DNA of 64,000 nt from Phytoactinopolyspora mesophila (GCF_010122465.1 NZ_WLZY01000004.1:186001-250000), one strand, 5' to 3'; shown: positions 6,780 through 16,064, counted from the stretch's first letter. The notes: generated by a model not told the origin, from the letters alone. A program made the numbers and translations.

Positions 6780-8017
6780 TGGCTGGGCAGCGCTCGGCGC
6801 CGCCGGCGTCGTCACCGCACGACTCCCACGTCCCCGCTGCGTATTGGCTCTGGTTGTCCGGTGCCGCGTGCTCGATGCTCGGCACGCAGGTCATGGCCTT
6901 CGCGATGGCGTGGAGCGCCACCGGCCAGGGCGGGCTGTTCGCCGGGCTGGTGCTCACCATGGTGGTGCTGCCCAGGATCCTGTTCTCGCTGGTGGGTGGT
7001 GCCATCGCGGACCGTGTCGGTGCGTGGCCGGTGCTGACCGGCGCGGCCGCGGTCATGCTCGCCCTGATGCTGTGCGTGGCGGGTGTTGCGTCACAGGCCG
7101 GTGACGCGCCCGCATTGCTGCTCGTAGCCGCGCTGGCGATCGGCCTGGTTGATGCTTTCCATTTCCCCGCGTCAGCATCGGTGCCAAGGCTCCTGGTCGC
7201 CGACGGCGGGCTGGCCAGGGCGGCGTCAGCCCGGCAGATCGTGTTTCAGCTCAGCGGCTTTGTCGGTGCTCCGCTCGGTGGGCTGCTCGTCGCGACGGCC
7301 GGGTTGGCCGCTGCGGCCCTGGCCAATGCGGCGGCCTACAGCGTGATGCTGGCGATGCTGATCGCGCTCAGCCGTCGTGGCCTGGCCCAGCACCACCAGC
7401 CAGACATCCAAGCCGATCCCTGGTGGCGCCGGTCCGCCGACGGACTCAAACTCGCCGCGCAAGACGCCCTGCTGCGCCCGGCTTTGCTGCTCATCATCGG
7501 GGCGGCGGCGTTCCTGCTGCCGCTCTCGTCACTTCTCGTGCCGTTACTCGCCCGGGAGCGGCAATGGCCGCCCGCTTCGGCCGGCGTCGTGGTCGGCGCG
7601 ATCGCCTTCGGTACGGTAGCCGTGGCGGGCATTGTCACCGTCTCCGGCGCGCGCACCCGCCCTGGGTACACCGCGGCGACGGGGCTACTGGTGGCGGCGG
7701 CCGGTGTCACGGCATTGGCCTTGGCCCCCACCTTCGCGGTGGCCCTCCCTGCCGGGGCGGTGGCAGGTGTCGGCACTGGCCTGTTCACCACACACGTGGT
7801 TCCGCTGATCCTCGGCAACACACCCCGGACACATACGGCGCGGATCCAGGCCGTGGTACTTCTCGCCCAGTCCTTGCCGCTGCTGGTGACCAACAACGGC
7901 CTCGGCGCACTCGTCGACCTGGCACAAGCCAGCACGGTGATCGCTATGTGCGCGACTGGCCTGGTGATATGCACGTTAGCGGTGCTGGCGGCATCGCCGA
8001 CGCTTCGGCGCACCTAG
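6776..8017 (+). CDS. MFS transporter
   Basis: A major facilitator protein of about 413 residues with roughly 12 hydrophobic segments, of the EntS/MFS_3-like exporter type. The loop 2-3 signature appears as GGAIADRVGAWP. ATG 6776 overlaps the stop of the MerR-clamp gene by four bases (ATGA), which implies translational coupling. Longer frames reaching back to 6668 would overlap the clamp gene and lack support. The context suggests efflux of the compound sensed by the MerR module. Substrate unknown. Confidence 0.85.
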   Translation: MMAGQRSAPPASSPHDSHVPAAYWLWLSGAACSMLGTQVMAFAMAWSATGQGGLFAGLVLTMVVLPRILFSLVGGAIADRVGAWPVLTGAAAVMLALMLCVAGVASQAGDAPALLLVAALAIGLVDAFHFPASASVPRLLVADGGLARAASARQIVFQLSGFVGAPLGGLLVATAGLAAAALANAAAYSVMLAMLIALSRRGLAQHHQPDIQADPWWRRSADGLKLAAQDALLRPALLLIIGAAAFLLPLSSLLVPLLARERQWPPASAGVVVGAIAFGTVAVAGIVTVSGARTRPGYTAATGLLVAAAGVTALALAPTFAVALPAGAVAGVGTGLFTTHVVPLILGNTPRTHTARIQAVVLLAQSLPLLVTNNGLGALVDLAQASTVIAMCATGLVICTLAVLAASPTLRRT

Positions 8018-8019
8018 TC

Positions 8020-9513
8020 TCAGGACGGCAGAGTCTGTTCCTGCAGCTGCGCGAGTTGGTGGACGTGCGGGCGGGTCGCCGGGTAAAGCTCCAGGTAGGT
8101 CTCGTACAGGCTGTCGTAGACGTCCCGAGTGGAATCGTCCGGCGTCACCGTATGGCTGATCCTCGACCAGTTGGTCCCCGGTTCCAGCAACCCGACGCCG
8201 ATACCGGCCAGCAGCGCATCGCCGTAGCTGGCGCCGATGGTCTCCTTCGGGATGGCTTGCTCGCGCCCGCTGACATCGCTGACGATCTGCGTCCACAGCG
8301 GGCTCTGCGTGCCGCCGCCGACCGCGATCAACCGGGCCGGCGGGCCGTCGTCGTCCAGCAGTTCCAGAATCTGGCGGGTACCGAAGGCGATGCCCTCGTA
8401 GGCAGCCCGGAACAGGTGCCCGCGGCCGTGCCGCAAACTGAGACCGGCGACGACGCCTCGCGCCCGTGAGTCGAAATGCGGTGTCCGCTCCCCCGCGAAG
8501 TACGGCAGCATCATCAGCCCCTCAGACCCGGGCGGCACCTGCGACGCCTCCTCAACCAGCTGCTCGTAGGCGACACCGCCGACGAGCTCCTGCAGCCACC
8601 CGGTGAGGCTTCCCGACGTGGCCATCCCGGCGGCCAGTGTGTACGTGCCGGGTTCCACCCCGGCCGTGGTCCAGAGCACCGGATCGGCTCGGGGCTCGGT
8701 GAGCAATCCGACGAAGAACGCGGTGGAGCCGTACATGACCATCAGATCGCCCGGCTCGCGGACCCCGGCGCTGAACGCCTCGGCCCAGGCGTCGACCGTG
8801 CCCGCCGAGACCGGTGTGCCTTCGGCCAGCCCGGTTTCGGCCGCGGCCCGGCCGGTGACCTTGCCGACTACCTCACCGGACCAGGCCAGTTGCGGCAGCG
8901 GTAGACCACCGGCGACCTCGTCGGCCCACTCCCGGTTCCAGTCCCGGGCATGGATGTCGTACATCGGATCACATTGGCTGGCGGTGAGGTGGTCGAGCAC
9001 GTACTCGCCGGAAAGCCGCGCGGTGATGAACGAACTGGAGCTGTACCACCGCGCGGTGCGCTGCCACGACGCTGGCTCGTTGCGTCGGGCCCACAGCAAT
9101 TTGGGCCCGACGGCCTGGGAAGACAATGCCTTGCCGCAGCGCCGCAAGACTTCATCCGCGCCGAAGCGATCGGTCAGTCCCTCGATCTCCGCCGTGGCGC
9201 GGGTATCGATTCCGTAGAGAATCGCCGGGCGTACGGGCTGGACATCCGCGGTGCACAGCACCAGGCACGGTCCCACCCCGCTGACGCAGACCCCGGCGAT
9301 GCGCGCCCCGCTGCTGCGTCCGACTAGTTCGCGGGCGAGGCTGGTGACGTCGTTCCACCACACGGCCTCGGCGTCCACCTCGGCCCAGCCTGGCCGCGGC
9401 AGCGACATCGCGTGTGAGCGAGCGGCGGTGGCCACGATCCGGCCGTCGGGCGTGGACAGGACCCCTTTGCTGCTGCCGGTTCCCATGTCGATACCGAGGA
9501 GAAGCTCGTCCAT
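8020..9513 (-). CDS. FGGY-family carbohydrate kinase
   Basis: An ATP-dependent sugar or polyol kinase of 497 residues. The N-terminal phosphate-1 motif is GIDMGTGSSKG, and the C-terminal lobe has AVGGGTQSPLWTQIVSDVSG, which is the adenosine-binding region of FGGY kinases. It resembles xylulokinase-type members but the substrate cannot be read from sequence. ATG 9513 (MDELLLGIDMG) is preferred; a GTG at 9549 would add 12 residues. It is the last gene of the polyol cluster, 110 bp after the isomerase gene, and stops 2 bp from the convergent MFS gene. It may phosphorylate another pentose or tetritol brought in by the same importer. Confidence 0.87.
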   Translation of the reverse strand: MDELLLGIDMGTGSSKGVLSTPDGRIVATAARSHAMSLPRPGWAEVDAEAVWWNDVTSLARELVGRSSGARIAGVCVSGVGPCLVLCTADVQPVRPAILYGIDTRATAEIEGLTDRFGADEVLRRCGKALSSQAVGPKLLWARRNEPASWQRTARWYSSSSFITARLSGEYVLDHLTASQCDPMYDIHARDWNREWADEVAGGLPLPQLAWSGEVVGKVTGRAAAETGLAEGTPVSAGTVDAWAEAFSAGVREPGDLMVMYGSTAFFVGLLTEPRADPVLWTTAGVEPGTYTLAAGMATSGSLTGWLQELVGGVAYEQLVEEASQVPPGSEGLMMLPYFAGERTPHFDSRARGVVAGLSLRHGRGHLFRAAYEGIAFGTRQILELLDDDGPPARLIAVGGGTQSPLWTQIVSDVSGREQAIPKETIGASYGDALLAGIGVGLLEPGTNWSRISHTVTPDDSTRDVYDSLYETYLELYPATRPHVHQLAQLQEQTLPS

Positions 9514-9623
9514 GTCCACCACCACGATCGTCGGGGCAGGCTGCCCCACATCCTAGGCAGCGGTGGCGGCGGATGGGAGAGGCGTATCACGAGCGGATAC
9601 ACGCGAGGTTGCGGCGACAGTGC

Positions 9624-10112
9624 TCAGGAGTGCACGTGCTCACCGCCCTCTCCGGCCTCGAAGCGGGAGATGATCGCCACCTTGCTCGCGGACGCCGACG
9701 CGGTGTCGAACTGGAGGTCCAGCCATTCCGACACCAGCAGGCGGGCCAGCTCGGGCCCGACGACCCGGGCACCGAGCGCAAGGACCTGACAGTCGTTGGA
9801 CAGCACGGAGCGTTGCACCGAGTAGCTGTCGTGGGCGACGGTGGCGCGGACCCCGGGGACCTTGTTGGCGGCGATGGCCATGCCGATGCCGGTTCCGCAG
9901 ACGAGCACGGCGCGGTCGGCGTCGCCTCGGGCCACCGCCTCGGCTGCGGCGAGGCCGACGTCGGGATAGGTGCGGTGGTCCTCGGAGTCGTGGACGCCGA
10001 GGTCGCTGACGTCGACGACCCGTCCGTCAGTGCGCAACGTGTCGGCGATCAGGTCCTTGAGCTGCAGTCCGGCGTCGTCAGCGCCGACGACGATCCGCCA
10101 CGCATGGGTCAT
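9624..10112 (-). CDS. derI: RpiB/LacAB-family sugar-phosphate isomerase, DerI-like
   Basis: A 162-residue RpiB-type isomerase: GADDAG near the N-terminus, the active-site Cys in VLVCGTGIGMAIAANK and the following VPGVRAT. In Mycobacterium smegmatis the RpiB-family DerI converts D-erythrulose 4-phosphate to D-erythrose 4-phosphate, next to a DhaK-type kinase and EltD. The same partners are here, so that reaction is preferred to ribose 5-phosphate isomerisation. The start overlaps the kinase stop by four bases (ATGA, 10109-10112), so the two are coupled. The name rests on context plus family. Confidence 0.82.
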   Translation of the reverse strand: MTHAWRIVVGADDAGLQLKDLIADTLRTDGRVVDVSDLGVHDSEDHRTYPDVGLAAAEAVARGDADRAVLVCGTGIGMAIAANKVPGVRATVAHDSYSVQRSVLSNDCQVLALGARVVGPELARLLVSEWLDLQFDTASASASKVAIISRFEAGEGGEHVHS

Positions 10113-11878
10113 AGCTGTGCTCCTGTGGTTTCGGGGGCGGCGGGTGTGCCGGAGCGCTCCCCGGCGAAGTGGGCGGCAAGGGCCGCCGCCGAGGCGGCGA
10201 GGGAGACCGCGCCCGGGTCGGGTGTGCCGTCGCTCCGGTCGCCAAGACGGGCTGCTCTGCCGCGCCTGGCCGTCATCTGGGCGGTGGCGGCGGCGGCCGA
10301 CTGCGCGGCGTCTGCTGCATGAGCCCAGGCAGCGCGGAGGTCAGCCCCGTCGGCCATCGCCGAGCGGAACGTTTCCACCAGTGGGTGCAGCGCGTCTACG
10401 AGTGTTTTGTCGCCGGGCTGGCTCTGCCCGAGCCGGACGACGGCTTCCTCTGCCGCGGCGAGCGCGTCAGCGAGCAGCGTTGCCTCGAGGCCCTCCGGGC
10501 CGGCCGGCTCGATCAGCCGCCCTACGGTCGTCAGTCCGGCACCCCAGAGGGCTCCCGACGCTCCGCCGGCCGCATCGGCGAACGCCATGCCTGCGGCGAT
10601 CAGGACGGCGCTGGCATCCGGGCCGGCGCGGCCGGCCGCCTCAACCGCCGCGTCCATGCCACGGGTCATCGTCGTTCCGTGATCGCCATCGGCGGCGACC
10701 GAATCGAGCGCTCCCAGGTGGTCCTCCAGTTCCTTCAAGCGGCCCGCGACGACGGCAAGACCGGCGCGCGCAGCTCGCCCGGACGGCGTCAGCTCCATTT
10801 CCGGGAATCCGCTGCTCTGCTGGTCCTCCGCGCCCGTGGCGCCCAGCGGCGCGGCCTGGCGCCCGTCGAGCGGGAGCCGCTCGGTGCGGATGTAGCCGGG
10901 CGCGGTGGCCGGAGCCGACAGCAGGCCCTCGAGCTCGTCGTCAGTCCACACCAGGGTGACCGAGCAGCCGGCCATGTCCATCGACGTCACGAACTCCCCG
11001 ACCTCAGGTTCGGTCAGGGAGACGCCGGCTGCGTCGAATCGGCCGGCCAGCGATCGGTAGAGGACGAACAGTTCTTCGTACTTGACCCGGCCAAGGCCGT
11101 TGACCAGGATCCGGGCGCGAGTGGCGCCGGACGGGCGTTCGGCCAGCAGCCGGTCGACCAGCAGGCCTGCCAGCTCGTCCGCACTGGAGCGGGGCATGGT
11201 CGAGATCCCTGGTTCGCCGTGGATGCCGAGCCCCAGCACCATCGAACCTTCCTCGACGGTGAACAGCGGCTCCGAGCGGCCGGGCACCATGCAGCCGTCG
11301 AACCCGACGCCCACGGTGCGGCAGCGATCGTTGCAGTGCCGGGCGATACGTTCCACCTCGTCGAGTGAGTCACCGCGGTGCGCGGCCGCCGCGGCGGCGC
11401 GGAAGACGAAGAAGTCGCCGGCGATGCCGCGGCGTTCGCCGATGCGCTCGGGCGGCGCCGACGCGATGTCGTCGGTCACCAGGACGATCCGGGCGTCGAT
11501 GCCGTCGCGTGCTGCGGCTTGGTCGGCTGCGAGCCCGAAGTGCATGACGTCGCCGGCGTAGTTGCCGAACAGCATCACGACACCAGCCCCACCGTCCACC
11601 GCCCGGATGGTGCGATAGACCTGCTCGGCCGAGGGGCTGGTGAAGATGTCGCCGCACACCGAGGCGTCGGCGAGGCCGGGGCCGACGAGGCCCGCGAAGG
11701 TCGGGTAGTGTCCCGACCCGCCGCCGACGATCGTCGAAACCCGTCCCGGCGCCGGTGCGGTCACCGACGCGACGGCCGAGGTGTCGGGGACGCGGCGAAG
11801 GATCCGGGAGTAGGCGGTGACGAGCCCGTCGATCGCCTCGTCTTTGAATGCCCGCTCGGTGTTGTACACGTAGGTCAT
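10109..11878 (-). CDS. derK: DhaK-DhaL fused kinase, D-erythrulose 4-kinase-like
   Basis: A single-chain dihydroxyacetone-kinase family enzyme of 589 residues. The DhaK domain (about 1-330) has GGGSGHYP, GNYAGDVMHFGLA and GLGIHGEPG, whose His is the one that binds the substrate carbonyl covalently. A linker leads to the ATP-binding DhaL domain (about 365-580) with ADGDHGTTM, GGASGALWG and GDKTLVDAL. ATG 11878 is chosen for its GGAGG site just upstream. With EltD and a DerI-like isomerase in the same operon, D-erythrulose is the likely substrate; L-erythrulose (LerK) is the main alternative. Confidence 0.85.
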   Translation of the reverse strand: MTYVYNTERAFKDEAIDGLVTAYSRILRRVPDTSAVASVTAPAPGRVSTIVGGGSGHYPTFAGLVGPGLADASVCGDIFTSPSAEQVYRTIRAVDGGAGVVMLFGNYAGDVMHFGLAADQAAARDGIDARIVLVTDDIASAPPERIGERRGIAGDFFVFRAAAAAAHRGDSLDEVERIARHCNDRCRTVGVGFDGCMVPGRSEPLFTVEEGSMVLGLGIHGEPGISTMPRSSADELAGLLVDRLLAERPSGATRARILVNGLGRVKYEELFVLYRSLAGRFDAAGVSLTEPEVGEFVTSMDMAGCSVTLVWTDDELEGLLSAPATAPGYIRTERLPLDGRQAAPLGATGAEDQQSSGFPEMELTPSGRAARAGLAVVAGRLKELEDHLGALDSVAADGDHGTTMTRGMDAAVEAAGRAGPDASAVLIAAGMAFADAAGGASGALWGAGLTTVGRLIEPAGPEGLEATLLADALAAAEEAVVRLGQSQPGDKTLVDALHPLVETFRSAMADGADLRAAWAHAADAAQSAAAATAQMTARRGRAARLGDRSDGTPDPGAVSLAASAAALAAHFAGERSGTPAAPETTGAQL

Positions 11879-11912
11879 GGTCGGCCTCCTTCGGGCCAGG
11901 TGTCGTGGGTCG

Positions 11913-13043
11913 TCATCGCAGCCGTTCACCCGATTCGGGGTCGAAGAGGTAGACGCGTTCCGGGTGGGCGTCGAAACGGATCGTGTCGCCATGGCTCCAG
12001 TGGTCGCCCGGCGCCGTCTGCACCGTGATCGGCGTGTCCGTACCGGGCAGAATCACGGTGGCCTGGCCGAACTCGAGCAGGTTCTCGTAGACCCTGATCT
12101 CGCCCCGCAGAACCGTTGCTTCGGCGCCGATGCCGGTCCGGCAGTCCTGCGGGCGTACACCCACGGTGACGCGCTGGCCGTCTGCCGCGGATCGTGCGGC
12201 GGTCAGCAGCTCACCGGACTGCCCGACCTGCACGGTGACCCGGTCACCATGGGCCCGTACGGTGCCTTCGATCAGATTGATCTTCGGCTCGCCGACGAAG
12301 TCGGCGACGAACAGGTTGGCCGGATCGTCGAAGATCTCGTCGGGCGTCCCGAACTGCCGGATCACGCCGCCGTCCATCACGGCCATCCGGTCGGCCAAGC
12401 TCAGGGCTTCGAGCTGGTCGTGCGTGACGACGATCGTCGTGTACCCGAACTCACGCTGCAGAACCTTGAGTTCCCGACGCACCCGCTGCCGCTGCGAGGC
12501 GTCGAGGTGTGACAAGGGCTCGTCGAGCAGCAGCACAGGTGGGTTGCGGATCAGCGCCCTGGCCAGTGCGATGCGTTGTTTCTGCCCGCTGGAAAGCCCG
12601 GCCGGGCGCAGGTCGAGCAACTCCGTCATGCCGAGCCGTTCGGCCAGCACGTCGACCCGTTGACGCACGTCCTTGGCCTTGCGCGCCTTCAAACCGTAGG
12701 CAAGGTTCTCCCGCACGGACAACGGCGGATACAGTGCGTAGCTTTCGAACCCGACACCGATGTTGCGCCGCCGGGCGGGCAGGTCGGCCACGGAGGCGCC
12801 GCCGATCCGGATGTCCCCGGAGGTCACCGTCTCCAGACCGGCGATCATCCGTAACGTTGTGGTCTTGCCGCACCCGGACGGACCAAGCAGCGCCACCATC
12901 TCACCTGGCTCGATCTCCAAGTCGAGCCCGCGAACCGCCCGGAAGGACTCACGTCCGCGGCTCTCGTAGGTCTTGTACAAGCGGTCCAGCACCAGGCTTT
13001 GTGCCGTGCTGGCTCCGGAGAGAACGTCGTTCACCGCTGTCAT
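11913..13043 (-). CDS. Carbohydrate ABC importer ATPase, UgpC/MsmK-like
   Basis: A 376-residue MalK-type ATPase: Walker A GPSGCGKTT, signature LSSGQKQR, Walker B VLLLDEP, and a C-terminal TOBE-like regulatory domain (about 245-370). Two departures from the norm are visible: the Q-loop Gln is Glu (GFESYALYP) and the signature reads LSSGQ. The partner ATPase (13040-14206) has the same Q-loop change. Its start overlaps that gene's stop by four bases (ATGA). The pair probably forms a heterodimer that powers the two permeases downstream in the same operon. Confidence 0.9.
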   Translation of the reverse strand: MTAVNDVLSGASTAQSLVLDRLYKTYESRGRESFRAVRGLDLEIEPGEMVALLGPSGCGKTTTLRMIAGLETVTSGDIRIGGASVADLPARRRNIGVGFESYALYPPLSVRENLAYGLKARKAKDVRQRVDVLAERLGMTELLDLRPAGLSSGQKQRIALARALIRNPPVLLLDEPLSHLDASQRQRVRRELKVLQREFGYTTIVVTHDQLEALSLADRMAVMDGGVIRQFGTPDEIFDDPANLFVADFVGEPKINLIEGTVRAHGDRVTVQVGQSGELLTAARSAADGQRVTVGVRPQDCRTGIGAEATVLRGEIRVYENLLEFGQATVILPGTDTPITVQTAPGDHWSHGDTIRFDAHPERVYLFDPESGERLR

Positions 13044-14206
13044 ATCCGCTGTGTCCCTTCCATCGCAGCCGAACCCAGCCGCGTGGTGTCCGCTCCCGCG
13101 TCACCCCCGGCGAAGATGTGCACGTGTTCGAGGGGAACGTCCAGGTCGACATGGTCCCCTTCGCCGCGCGCACCATCGCTGGAGGTGACCACGATCACCT
13201 GAGTTCCGCCGACGTCGACGCTCATCTCGACCGACCGCCCCAGCCGCTCGGCCAGTTCGACGGTGCCGCGCATGCTCAGGCGTCCGGCGGAGTCGCGCAT
13301 GCTCAGGCGTCCGGCGGAGTCGCGGCCGGGCTCGGCGGAGGCGGTGGAGACGTCCCGCGGCCGGATACCCACGCGGACCCGTTGACCGTCCGCAAGGTGG
13401 AGCGACGGCGGTGCCGGCACGTCGATCGAACCGGCACTCACCACGATCCGGCCGCTCTCGACGCGACCATCCAGCAGGTTCATCTCGGGCTGGCCCAGTG
13501 CACGGGCGACGAAGGTGTCCACCGGCGCCTTCCACACCTCTTCAGGCGTGCCTACCTGGACGATGCGACCCGCACGCATCACGCCCACGCGGTCGCCCAG
13601 CGCCAGCGCTTCCTGATAGTCGTGCGTCACGTACAGGGTGGTGATGTCCGACAACTGTCCGAGCTGTTTGAGCTCAGCCCGCATCGCCGAACGCAGCTTG
13701 GCGTCGAGGTGCGACAACGGCTCGTCGAGCAAATAGATGTCAGCCGGGCGCACCAGAACCCGGCCGAGAGCCACGCGTTGCCGCTGGCCGTTCGAGAGCT
13801 CCCGTGGCAACCGGTTCAGCAGGTGAGATATGCCAAGGGTGGTGGTGACCGTCTCGATGCGTTCGCGCTGCTGTTGCGAGCTGAACCGGCCTGAACGGCC
13901 GGAGCGCAGCGGTGAGGCCAGATTCTCGAACACCGACTTCTGCGGATAGAGGGCGTAACTCTCGAAGGCCATCGCCACGTTGCGGTGGTAGGGCTCCACC
14001 CCGGTCATGTCCTGGCCGCTGATCTCGATGCGTCCGTCGTCGACGTCGACCAAACCGGCGACGCACTTCAGCGTGGTTGTCTTGCCGGCACCGGACGGGC
14101 CGAGGATGGCGAAGAACTCGCCGTTCTCGATTGCCAGATCAATTCCATCGACGGCCGTGGTCTGGCCGTAGGTCTTGTGCAGTCCTTGCACTTTCAAGGT
14201 GCCCAT
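13040..14206 (-). CDS. Carbohydrate ABC importer ATPase, second subunit
   Basis: A 388-residue MalK-type ATPase with Walker A GPSGAGKTT, signature LSNGQRQR, Walker B IYLLDEP and H-loop VTHDYQEA. The Q-loop position is Glu (AFESYALYP), as in its neighbour. In the C-terminal regulatory domain, nine residues RDSAGRLSM occur twice in tandem (about residues 295-312), encoded by a 27-bp direct duplication. ATGA overlaps join it to both the permease gene (14206) and the next ATPase gene (13043). Confidence 0.9.
   Translation of the reverse strand: MGTLKVQGLHKTYGQTTAVDGIDLAIENGEFFAILGPSGAGKTTTLKCVAGLVDVDDGRIEISGQDMTGVEPYHRNVAMAFESYALYPQKSVFENLASPLRSGRSGRFSSQQQRERIETVTTTLGISHLLNRLPRELSNGQRQRVALGRVLVRPADIYLLDEPLSHLDAKLRSAMRAELKQLGQLSDITTLYVTHDYQEALALGDRVGVMRAGRIVQVGTPEEVWKAPVDTFVARALGQPEMNLLDGRVESGRIVVSAGSIDVPAPPSLHLADGQRVRVGIRPRDVSTASAEPGRDSAGRLSMRDSAGRLSMRGTVELAERLGRSVEMSVDVGGTQVIVVTSSDGARGEGDHVDLDVPLEHVHIFAGGDAGADTTRLGSAAMEGTQRI
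13271..13324. repeat. 27-bp in-frame tandem duplication
   Basis: Two identical 27-bp units occupy 13271-13297 and 13298-13324. They lie in frame within the C-terminal domain of the second ATPase, so the protein carries RDSAGRLSM twice in a surface-type linker. Identity is complete, which points to a recent slippage or unequal exchange event. Confidence 0.9.
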
Positions 14207-15072
14207 CAGGCCTTCACCGCCCCGAATGACAGCCCGCGCACCAGATACCGCTGGATGCTGAGCGCGAGTATGAGTGGTGGCAACGCGGCGATGACCGCGG
14301 CTGCCGCCGTGAGGTTGTAGTACGCCTGCCCGCCACCGCCAAGGAACTTGGTGATCGCCACCGTCACGGTGCTGGCCTCGTTACCGGTGAGGATCAGCGC
14401 GAACACGTAGTTGTTCCACGCGAAGATGAATGCGAGCAGAGCCGCGGCGGCGATCCCTGGGCGGACCAGGGGCAGTGCCACCATCACAAAGGCACGCCGC
14501 CGGGTGTAGCCGTCGAGCAGGGCCGCCTGTTCCAGGTCCTCCGGCAGGTCCTGGAAGTAGGACCGGAGAATCCACACCACCAGCGGCATGGTCACCAGTT
14601 GCAACACCCAGATCATGCCGACCCTGGTGTCGAACAGCCCGATCTGGTGGTAGATGACGAACAACGGGACGATCACCATCAGCTCGGGCGCGAACCGGAA
14701 CGACAGGATCGTGAACATCACGTCGTTGGACCCGCGGTACTTCCACCGCCCCGCCGCGTAGGCGGCCGGTACCCCGATCACCAGCGAGACGAGCACCGCC
14801 CCAGCGCAGCTGATCACACTCGTGATCAATGTGCTGGTGAAGTCGACACTGGTCAGAGCCGTCCCGCGGTCACTGAGGACGATCGCGAAGTTCTCCAGCG
14901 TCGGCGAGAACACGAAGTACGTCGACGTCTGTTCGGCCGGCGTCTTCAGTGCCAGCAGCACCATCCACAAGATCGGGAACAGCGCGAACGCGAACCAGGC
15001 CACGAGGGCGATATCGGCGAGTACCGACCCGGCGGTGAACCGGCGGCGGCCGGGTAGCAATTCCTTGACCAT
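14206..15072 (-). CDS. Carbohydrate ABC importer permease (MalG-like)
   Basis: A binding-protein-dependent permease of 288 residues with about six TM segments and a C-terminal EAA loop (EQAALLDG...LPLVRPG at about 205-225) that contacts the ATPase. A C-terminal SIQRYLVRGLSFGAVKA tail is typical of MalG/UgpE-type subunits. ATG 15072 begins MVKELLPGRRR; a longer reading to 15123 would overlap the upstream permease. Its stop overlaps the ATPase start at 14206. Confidence 0.92.
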   Translation of the reverse strand: MVKELLPGRRRFTAGSVLADIALVAWFAFALFPILWMVLLALKTPAEQTSTYFVFSPTLENFAIVLSDRGTALTSVDFTSTLITSVISCAGAVLVSLVIGVPAAYAAGRWKYRGSNDVMFTILSFRFAPELMVIVPLFVIYHQIGLFDTRVGMIWVLQLVTMPLVVWILRSYFQDLPEDLEQAALLDGYTRRRAFVMVALPLVRPGIAAAALLAFIFAWNNYVFALILTGNEASTVTVAITKFLGGGGQAYYNLTAAAAVIAALPPLILALSIQRYLVRGLSFGAVKA

Positions 15073-15076
15073 GCCT

Positions 15077-16027
15077 TCAGCCCTCCGCCCCGGCGGCCCG
15101 TCGCTGTGCCTTGCCGAGCACACTGACGAGATACCTCGCGGTGATGAACACGAGAACCCACAGCAGGAACATGTAGGTACTGCCCTGGGAATAGTTCAGG
15201 TTGATGATCGAGTCCTCGTAGGCACCGATCTGCAGCGTCCGGGTGACCGCGCCCGGCCCACCCGCCGTCAGCACATAGACATGATCGAAGATCTTCAGGC
15301 AGTCCATGAACCGGAAGATGACGGCGACGAGGATGTACGGCCAGATCATCGGCAGCATCAGCCGCCGGAACATGTAGAACCAGCCGGCTCCGTCCACCTC
15401 AGACGCCTCGAACGGCTCCTTTGGCAGTGAGCGGATGCCGGCGAGTACCAGGATCGCCACGAACGGGGTGAAGATCCAGACGTCGACGAGAATCACCGAC
15501 CAGAGCGCCATATCCGTGCTCAGCCAGTTGAACGTCGACCCGAGCCCGAAGATGTGGTTGATCACCCCGAACTGCGGGTTGTACATCAGGCCCCAGATCA
15601 CCCCGGCGATGACCGGCGCCACCATCAAGGGAAGGATCAGCACCCGCTCGAAGAGCTTCCCTATCCGGCTGGCGCGGTTGAGCAGCAGGGCGATGCCGAT
15701 GCCGAGCACCATCTCCACCGTGGTGGCGACTACCGCGTACACCAGCGTCACCCGCACGCTGCCCCAGAACCGGCTGTCCGAGAGCACCCTGGAGAAGTTG
15801 TCGAAGCCGACGAACGACGGCAGCGGGTTGATGGCTGAGTAGTTGAGCACGCTGTAGTAGGAGCCGAGAATGAACGGGTAGAGAATGCCCGCGATGATCA
15901 GGACGGCGGGAATCGACAGCAGGTAGGGACGTGCCTTGCGCCGCCAGGTGGGCACGGACGGTGGCCGGTCCGGTTCTCGTTTGACCGGTGTGGGCTCCTG
16001 GGTGCGCCCCGTGACCGTAGTGGACAC
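15077..16027 (-). CDS. Carbohydrate ABC importer permease (MalF-like)
   Basis: A 316-residue permease with a cytoplasmic N-terminus, about six TM helices starting near residue 33 (PYLLSIPAVLIIAGILYPF), and an EAA-type loop (EPFEASEVDGAGWFYMFRRL at about 200-220). It pairs with the MalG-like subunit, which begins 4 bp after its stop. Substrate translocation across the cytoplasmic membrane for the tetritol/polyol importer is the inferred role. Confidence 0.92.
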   Translation of the reverse strand: MSTTVTGRTQEPTPVKREPDRPPSVPTWRRKARPYLLSIPAVLIIAGILYPFILGSYYSVLNYSAINPLPSFVGFDNFSRVLSDSRFWGSVRVTLVYAVVATTVEMVLGIGIALLLNRASRIGKLFERVLILPLMVAPVIAGVIWGLMYNPQFGVINHIFGLGSTFNWLSTDMALWSVILVDVWIFTPFVAILVLAGIRSLPKEPFEASEVDGAGWFYMFRRLMLPMIWPYILVAVIFRFMDCLKIFDHVYVLTAGGPGAVTRTLQIGAYEDSIINLNYSQGSTYMFLLWVLVFITARYLVSVLGKAQRRAAGAEG

Positions 16028-16064
16028 CGGCGACCTCCTTTCGCGATCGGTCCAGCTGCGCTGG

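Noticed and set aside
7423-8469. Open reading of about 350 codons running from the MFS gene into the FGGY gene
   Set aside because: Crosses two well-supported genes and reads as Arg/Gly-rich shadow sequence.
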